From: an uncultured Collinsella sp.
GTDB taxonomy: Bacteria; Actinomycetota; Coriobacteriia; Coriobacteriales; Coriobacteriaceae
Assembly (NCBI GenBank): GCA_902464495.1
Contig: CABQJK010000004.1
Location: forward strand, 1-64,000
Direction of reading: 5' to 3'
Length of the DNA stretch: 64,000 nt
A model generated the notes under the pieces. It ran no database searches. It saw only the letters and a list, made by a program, of their open reading frames with translations, and was not told where the DNA came from. Below are positions 59,098 through 64,000 of the stretch, one piece after another (position 1 is the first letter of the stretch; every line of letters begins with the position of its first letter). A program made the position numbers and the translations under genes.

Positions 59098-60564
59098 TTA
59101 CTCGCCCTCCGAGGTCTCGGCATCGTCCGCGGCATCCGCCGCATCGACAACCTCGACGCCCTCATCCGGAGCATCGGTCACGTCAAGGGCCTCAACGGCA
59201 ACGTCCTCGCCAGCGTCCTCGAGCTCCTCGTACTCCGAGAAGTCCTCAGCGCCCTCAAAGTCAAAGGCACGCTGGCAAATGCGGACCTCGTCGCCCGCAT
59301 GGCAACCGGCCTTCTCGAGCGCGTCGTCAACACCCATACGCGCAAACTTGTGCTGCAGGTAGATGACGGCTTCCTCGTTTTCCCAGTCGGTCTGGATGAC
59401 CATGCGCTCGATGGTACGACCAACCACGCGGAAGGCACCGGGCTCTTCCTGGACAATGCGGAAACGCTTCTCGCGCTGCAGACGGCGGCGCTCCCACTCC
59501 TCGTCGCGAAGATCGACTGGCTCATCAGAGACCGCCAGCTCGGCGCGCAGCTTAGCCACCTGCTCGCCCACGGCAAGCATCAGCGTATTGAGGCCGGCAC
59601 CCGTCACGGCGGACACGGCAAAGAACATATGCCCGTCGTCGAGCGCCGCACGCTTAAGGTCGGCAATCTTGTCGGCCGTGCCCGGCGCATCGCACTTGTT
59701 GGCGACGACGATCTGCGGACGCTCCGAAAGCTCGGCGCCATACTGCTCGAGCTCACGGTTGATGATACGATAATCCTCGACCGGGTCGCGATCCTCAAAA
59801 CCGCCCGTCATGTCGACGACATGCATGATCAGCGCCGTACGCTCGATGTGGCGCAGGAACTGGTGGCCCAGGCCCTTGCCCTCGCTCGCGCCCTCGATCA
59901 AACCAGGAACGTCGGCAACGACGTAAGAATACTCACCGGCACGCACCATGCCGAGGTTCGGCACGAGCGTTGTAAACGGATAGTCGGCAATCTTGGGACG
60001 GGCGGCACTCATGCGCGCGATGAGCGAAGACTTACCCACCGAGGGAAAGCCCACGAGCGCGGCATCGGCCATAAGCTTCATCTCGAGCTCAATCCAATGC
60101 TCCTCGGCCGGTTCGCCCAGCTGAGCGAACGCGGGCGCGCGGCGCACCGACGTCACAAAGTGCGTGTTGCCCAGGCCACCGGCACCGCCGGGCGCCACGA
60201 CAACGCGCTCGCCATCATGCACCAGATCGGCAATCTCGAACATCGGGGTCTGCGTCTCGGGGTCGAGCTCGCGCACCACGGTGCCCATGGGAACCTTCAG
60301 GATCAGGTCCTCGCCGCTCTTACCGTTACGACGGGCACCCTGCCCGTGCGTACCGCGTTCGGCGCGGAAGTGATGCTTAAAGCGGTAATCGATCAACGAA
60401 GACAGCTGAGCATCGGCCTGGATGACGACATTGCCGCCACGACCGCCGTCGCCGCCATCGGGGCCGCCCTTGGGGACAAATGCCTCGCGCCTAAACGACA
60501 TGCATCCGGCTCCGCCGTCGCCGCCGCACACGTTAATGCGGCTGATATCGGTGAACTGTGACAA
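59098..60564 (-). CDS. obgE: GTPase ObgE/CgtA
   Basis: Obg is an essential GTPase that binds the 50S subunit and responds to ppGpp. The glycine-rich Obg fold (GGDGGAGCMSFRREAFVPKGGPDGG in part) is followed by a G domain with VGFPSVGKSSL, DVPGLIEGA and NKCD, then an OCT domain found in Gram-positive and actinobacterial Obg. A very acidic tail of about 60 residues completes 488 residues. The start is TTG with AGGAGG 8 bases before it. Confidence 0.95.
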   Translation of the reverse strand: MSQFTDISRINVCGGDGGAGCMSFRREAFVPKGGPDGGDGGRGGNVVIQADAQLSSLIDYRFKHHFRAERGTHGQGARRNGKSGEDLILKVPMGTVVRELDPETQTPMFEIADLVHDGERVVVAPGGAGGLGNTHFVTSVRRAPAFAQLGEPAEEHWIELEMKLMADAALVGFPSVGKSSLIARMSAARPKIADYPFTTLVPNLGMVRAGEYSYVVADVPGLIEGASEGKGLGHQFLRHIERTALIMHVVDMTGGFEDRDPVEDYRIINRELEQYGAELSERPQIVVANKCDAPGTADKIADLKRAALDDGHMFFAVSAVTGAGLNTLMLAVGEQVAKLRAELAVSDEPVDLRDEEWERRRLQREKRFRIVQEEPGAFRVVGRTIERMVIQTDWENEEAVIYLQHKFARMGVDDALEKAGCHAGDEVRICQRAFDFEGAEDFSEYEELEDAGEDVAVEALDVTDAPDEGVEVVDAADAADDAETSEGE

Positions 60565-60580
60565 CAGAATCGCCTCCTAC

Positions 60581-60623
60581 AAAAAGAGGGAGACCCTTGA
60601 ATCCTAAAACTCAAGTGCCTCCC
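60581..60623 (-). terminator. Terminator-like hairpin between rpmA and obgE
   Basis: On the minus strand GGGAGGCACTTGA pairs with TCAAGGGTCTCCC (one G-U, one mismatch) and is followed by TCTTTTTG. It sits inside an otherwise continuous gene group, so it probably reduces read-through from the ribosomal protein genes into obgE. Confidence 0.75.
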
Positions 60624-60648
60624 ACATATGTGCTCTATGAAGGGTGAA

Positions 60649-60906
60649 TTACGCGTTCGCGAGCGGGCGTACGCTGACCCTGTGCTTGATACCCTTGTGG
60701 AACTCAACGGTACCGTCGACCAGCGCGAACAGCGTGTCGTCCTTGCCACGGCCAACGTTCTCACCCGGGTGGATGTGCGTGCCGTGCTGACGGACGAGAA
60801 TCGTGCCCGTGGTTACCGTCTGGCCGGCATAGCGCTTCGTGCCAAGGCGCTGACCGCGGGAGTCACGGCCATTACGGGAGGAACCGAGTCCTTTTTTGTG
60901 TGCCAT
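60649..60906 (-). CDS. rpmA: 50S ribosomal protein L27
   Basis: L27 reaches the peptidyl transferase centre with its N-terminus. The 85-residue protein starts MAHKKGLGSSRNGRDSRGQRLG and has the HPGENVGRGKDDTLFAL core. The N-terminus begins directly with AHKKG and lacks the cleavable extension found in many Firmicutes. It follows rplU by 33 bases. Confidence 0.96.
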   Translation of the reverse strand: MAHKKGLGSSRNGRDSRGQRLGTKRYAGQTVTTGTILVRQHGTHIHPGENVGRGKDDTLFALVDGTVEFHKGIKHRVSVRPLANA

Positions 60907-60939
60907 TGTGTATACCTACTCTTTCGTTACGAGTGTAAT

Positions 60940-61314
60940 CTACTCGGCGACGGGAGCCTCGGCAACAGCCTCGGCCTCTGCCTTGACAGCCTTCTTGGCG
61001 CGGGACGTAGCCTGGACCTTCACGATCTTCAGCTTGGTGAGCTGCTGACGGTGACCCTTCAGACGACGATAGCGCTTACGCTTGTGGAACTTGAAGACCA
61101 GCTGCTTCTCGCCCTTGAACTGCTCAACGATCTGAGCGGTAACCTTGGCCTTGGCCAGCTTGTCGGGATCGGTGACGATCTTCTTACCATCGTTGAGGAA
61201 GATGACCGGCAGGGTGACCTTGTCGCCCTCATTGCCCTCGATCTTCTCGACGGTGATGACATCGTCGGTGGCGACCTTGTACTGCTTGCCGCCCGTGTTA
61301 ACGATTGCGTACAT
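60940..61314 (-). CDS. rplU: 50S ribosomal protein L21
   Basis: L21 binds 23S rRNA. The 124-residue protein has MYAIVNTGGKQYKVATDDV, FKFHKRKRYRRLKGHRQQLT and an Ala/Glu-rich tail of about 20 residues. I chose the ATG at 61314 with AAGGG upstream. A good promoter overlaps the end of the preceding gene. Confidence 0.96.
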   Translation of the reverse strand: MYAIVNTGGKQYKVATDDVITVEKIEGNEGDKVTLPVIFLNDGKKIVTDPDKLAKAKVTAQIVEQFKGEKQLVFKFHKRKRYRRLKGHRQQLTKLKIVKVQATSRAKKAVKAEAEAVAEAPVAE

Positions 61315-61356
61315 GTTTACTTGCCCTTCATGCATCAGTTAGTGCAACAGCCGAAT

Positions 61357-61385
61357 ATAGTAGCAGGCGAAAATACCCCCGTCAA
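61357..61385 (-). promoter_or_regulatory. Promoter of rplU-rpmA
   Basis: TTGACG and TACTAT are 17 bases apart on the minus strand, with TGC before the -10. The TGA inside the -35 box is the stop codon of the upstream gene. Confidence 0.72.
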
Positions 61386-62194
61386 CGAGTATGTGGAGCA
61401 AATCCACAAGTTCGCACAGGTATGGGGCTGACGAGTCGGCCCTCGTCGTCCTCGCATGCTTGATTCTGACGCTCGACATCGTAGGAGCAGATGGTCACGA
61501 GGTCTTGCATACCGGTGGAAACAATAGGTGCATCCACGCCCGGGGTCAAGCCCTGCAACAAAACATCAGCTGCAGAAAGCAAAATTTCCGGACGCATGGA
61601 GCCCTCGTTATCGGCATGGGTGTCGAGCATGAGCACCAAATGGTCCGGGCGCTCCCCCGCCGTGAGCTCATAGCCCACGAGCGTGTGATCCAAATCCAAG
61701 CGCTTGCTCTTTTTGCCGCGCGCGTAGTCGATGCCATGGTCCGCGCGCAGCGTGTCGATCGCACGACGCACCTCGTCGGCGCTTACGGGCGCCTCGGGAT
61801 CCAAGTGCAGGTCGATGCGATACGACAGGCGCGTGAGCTGCGCCGTCAACGCTGGCGCGCGCACGTCGATGTACGCCGCCTCGATGGGCGCCAGATCGGC
61901 CGGAGACGCCACGGCCAGGCGCCCAAACGCCTCGTCGAGCGCCACGAACTCGGTCATAAACAGGTCATACCACTCGCAGGTCGACGACGTACCCACCGGT
62001 AGCGCCGAAGAGAAGCCCACGCGCATGTGAGGAGAAAAGCCCTGCGTGACGGCATAGGGAAGCCCCGCACGGCGCACGATGCGCTCAATGGTATGGATTA
62101 CTTCGAGATGGCCCAGGTACTTAAGGCGATCACGCTTGCCATAGCGAACACGAAGCCTAAAGAGCGTGGGGTTGTCGGTCAGGCGCTCACTCAT
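61382..62194 (-). CDS. TIGR03936 family radical SAM-associated protein (DUF2344)
   Basis: This 270-residue protein opens with LRVRYGKRDRLKYLGHLEVIHTIERIVRRA and has QGFSPHMRVGFSSALPVG, the hallmarks of DUF2344. The domain occurs either fused to or beside a TIGR03960 radical SAM protein, usually upstream of rplU or rng. The function is not established; an RNA modification role has been suggested from context. Its start overlaps the upstream radical SAM gene by 4 bases (ATGA), so they are made together. Confidence 0.85.
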   Translation of the reverse strand: MSERLTDNPTLFRLRVRYGKRDRLKYLGHLEVIHTIERIVRRAGLPYAVTQGFSPHMRVGFSSALPVGTSSTCEWYDLFMTEFVALDEAFGRLAVASPADLAPIEAAYIDVRAPALTAQLTRLSYRIDLHLDPEAPVSADEVRRAIDTLRADHGIDYARGKKSKRLDLDHTLVGYELTAGERPDHLVLMLDTHADNEGSMRPEILLSAADVLLQGLTPGVDAPIVSTGMQDLVTICSYDVERQNQACEDDEGRLVSPIPVRTCGFAPHTR

Positions 62195-64000
62195 GCGCGA
62201 TCACCCATCAATACATTCTTGGCGTGGAGCGTGGGGCAGATTCCGCAGCCGGTGCACGACGTGCGGGTGCAGTCGGGAGTCGTGACACCCTCGAGCGAGC
62301 GACGGTACTCGCGCTCGAGGAAGCCGCGCGTGCAGCCGGGGCTCACATGCTCCCACGGCAGACGCCAGTCCAACTCGTAGGGCAGGTGCACGAGCTCATT
62401 GAGGTCGATGCCGTTTTTGGCAGCAGCCTCCTTCCAGTTATCGAGCGAGAAATGCTCTACCCAGGCGTCAAAGCGAGACCCCGAGCGCCAAGCATCGATG
62501 ATGACGGGCGTCATGTCACGACCGGCGCGGGAGAGCGCGGCCTCGATGAGCGAGGTCTCGGCATCGTGGTAATGCACGCGGACGGCACGGTTGCGAACGC
62601 TCGTGATAAGCAGCTTCTGGCGACGCTTGACGTCGTCGTAGTCGAGCTGCGGGCACCACTGGAACGGCGTGGCAGCCTTGGGAATAAAGACCGAAACCGA
62701 GATCGACACCGAGATCGACCCGCGACGAGCCTTGGGCACCACGGAACGACCGAGCTCCAGCACGTGATCGGCCAGATTGGCGATGGCCACGATGTCCTCG
62801 TCGCGCTCGCCGGGAAGGCCCATCATAAAGTAGAGCTTCATGCGGTTCCAGCCGGCCTCGAAGGCCGCCTTGGCCGCACGGTCCAGGTCCTCCTCGGTCA
62901 CGTTCTTGTTAATGATGTCGCGCATGCGCTGGCTGCCGGCCTCGGGCGCGAACGTCAGGCCGCCCTTCTTTTCGCCGGCGACCGACTCGGCCATATCCAC
63001 GCCAAACGAATCCAGGCGCTGCGACGGAATAGACACGCGAATACCCGTATCCTCCAGGCGACGGTTGAGCCTGCCGAGCACGTCACGAATGCAGGAGTGG
63101 TCGGTCGTGGAGAGCGAGGTCAGCGACACCTCGTCATAGCCGGTCTTTTCCAGACCCTGAATCACCGACGAGACGATCTGGTCGGCCGAGCGCTCGCGCA
63201 CCGGGCGATAGGTCATGCCGGCCTGGCAAAAACGACAGCCGCGGGCGCAGCCGCGCAGGATCTCGATAGACAGGCGGTCGTGGACCAGCTGCGCATAGGG
63301 CACGCACGACTGCGACAGCGGATTCGTGGCACCGAAATCCTCGACGACGCGCTTGTAGACCACGGTCGGCGCATCCTTGCCCTCACGCGGCACGGTGTAG
63401 CCATGCGGCGAGCAGGGCTCGTCATGGCGCACCTCATAGAGCGACGGCACGTAGTTGCCGGCAATGGATGCAAGCTGCTCAACAATCTGCGCGCGCGGGA
63501 CTCCTTCGTCGCGCAGGCGGCGATGCAGCTGGCAGGTCTCGAGCAGCGATTCCTCACCCTCGCCGATGAGGACGGCATCGAAGAAGGCCGCGTACGGCTC
63601 GGGGTTGTACACCGAGGGACCGCCGGCGATGATGATGGGGTCGTCTTCGCCTCGGTCGGCCGCCAACAGCGGAATGCCAGCGAGGTCGAGAGCCTCGAGG
63701 AAGTTCGTCACCGCCATCTCGTGCGGCACATGCAGGCCGACAATATCAAACGAAGCGACGGGGGCAGCGCCTTCGAGCGACAGCAGGGGAATACCCGCCT
63801 CGCGCATGGCGTCACCCATATCGGGCCACGGCACATAGCCACGCTCGCAGGAGATGCCCTCGGCCTGGTTAAGGATGTTGTAGAGGATGGCGATGCCCTG
63901 GTTGGGCAAACCAACCTCGTACACATCCGGATAGATCAGGCAGCAACGATAGTCGGCATCGGCCTTTGAAAGCGTGCCCCACTCGTGATCGATATAGCGA
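62191..64000 (-). CDS. TIGR03960 family radical SAM protein (5' end outside window)
   Basis: The gene is partial: its frame continues through 64000 with RYIDHEWGTLSKADADYRC, a typical near-N-terminal segment. A B12-binding-like part (YEVGLPNQGIAILYNILN) precedes the radical SAM motif CARGCRFCQAG. The C-terminus has SPGCTRGFLEREY and a cysteine-rich CTRTSCTGCGICP, likely a second iron-sulfur site. The substrate is unknown. It pairs with the DUF2344 gene downstream. Confidence 0.88.
   Translation of the reverse strand, partial: RYIDHEWGTLSKADADYRCCLIYPDVYEVGLPNQGIAILYNILNQAEGISCERGYVPWPDMGDAMREAGIPLLSLEGAAPVASFDIVGLHVPHEMAVTNFLEALDLAGIPLLAADRGEDDPIIIAGGPSVYNPEPYAAFFDAVLIGEGEESLLETCQLHRRLRDEGVPRAQIVEQLASIAGNYVPSLYEVRHDEPCSPHGYTVPREGKDAPTVVYKRVVEDFGATNPLSQSCVPYAQLVHDRLSIEILRGCARGCRFCQAGMTYRPVRERSADQIVSSVIQGLEKTGYDEVSLTSLSTTDHSCIRDVLGRLNRRLEDTGIRVSIPSQRLDSFGVDMAESVAGEKKGGLTFAPEAGSQRMRDIINKNVTEEDLDRAAKAAFEAGWNRMKLYFMMGLPGERDEDIVAIANLADHVLELGRSVVPKARRGSISVSISVSVFIPKAATPFQWCPQLDYDDVKRRQKLLITSVRNRAVRVHYHDAETSLIEAALSRAGRDMTPVIIDAWRSGSRFDAWVEHFSLDNWKEAAAKNGIDLNELVHLPYELDWRLPWEHVSPGCTRGFLEREYRRSLEGVTTPDCTRTSCTGCGICPTLHAKNVLMGDRA

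Noticed and set aside
1..64000. tRNA or rRNA genes, CRISPR arrays, insertion sequences, prophage
   Set aside because: I looked through the gaps between genes and found no cloverleaf-like sequence, spaced repeats, transposase or integrase other than the Xer recombinase.

Overview
The window looks like a chromosomal segment of a Coriobacteriia actinobacterium, most likely Collinsella or a close relative. This is inferred from about 60% GC, an actinobacterial-type IHF next to gmk and rpoZ, dense minus-strand operons with frequent GTG/TTG starts, a fermentative bifunctional AdhE, and PPDK paired with its regulatory kinase. Nearly all genes are on the minus strand; rpmB, adhE, an APH-fold kinase gene and dinB are on the plus strand. 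I saw no tRNA or rRNA genes, CRISPR arrays, insertion sequences or prophage. Gene calls rest on motifs read from the translations, not on database searches.

Layout (minus-strand transcription runs from high to low coordinates). 1-11.7 kb: lepA, dusB, hemW, a membrane-tailed DnaJ-like protein, dnaJ, mtaB, phoH, ybeY, dgkA, era, recO and the first codons of rpsO. 11.7-16.4 kb: rpsT, holA and the DNA-uptake pair comEA-comEC. 16.4-19 kb: mihF-gmk-rpoZ-thiI. 19-24.5 kb: the pyrimidine operon pyrR-pyrB-pyrC-pyrK-pyrD-pyrF with a leader attenuator. 24.5-29 kb (plus strand): rpmB, adhE and the kinase gene.

29-39.4 kb: rpsB-tsf, then pyrH-frr-uppS-cdsA-dxr-rseP-ispG-proS (translation, isoprenoid and phospholipid synthesis, intramembrane proteolysis). 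39.4-46 kb: rplS, rnhB, then yraN-comM-dprA-trmFO-xerC. 46-50 kb: the PPDK regulator and ppdK. 50-55.8 kb: rpsP-khpA-rimM-trmD-lepB and glyQ-glyS. 56-57.2 kb: dinB (plus). 57.3-64 kb: two radical-SAM-associated genes, rplU-rpmA, obgE-nadD-yqeK-rsfS.

Most interesting observations. (1) An identical 20-bp sequence built from two TTTGGT repeats 11 bp apart lies 72-77 bp before the first start codon of both the comEA-comEC and the yraN-comM-dprA operons, 28 kb apart. This looks like an operator or promoter of a natural-transformation regulon. (2) A 12-bp sequence, TACCGTTTACCG, is shared by the adhE and ppdK upstream regions; at ppdK it sits in a helically phased array. (3) A DnaJ-like protein has its C-terminal client/dimerization part replaced by membrane helices. 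(4) The RseP-type protease carries a cytoplasmic insertion of about 120 residues that reads like a winged helix. (5) xerC has no canonical start codon at the position where homology and the Shine-Dalgarno site predict one.
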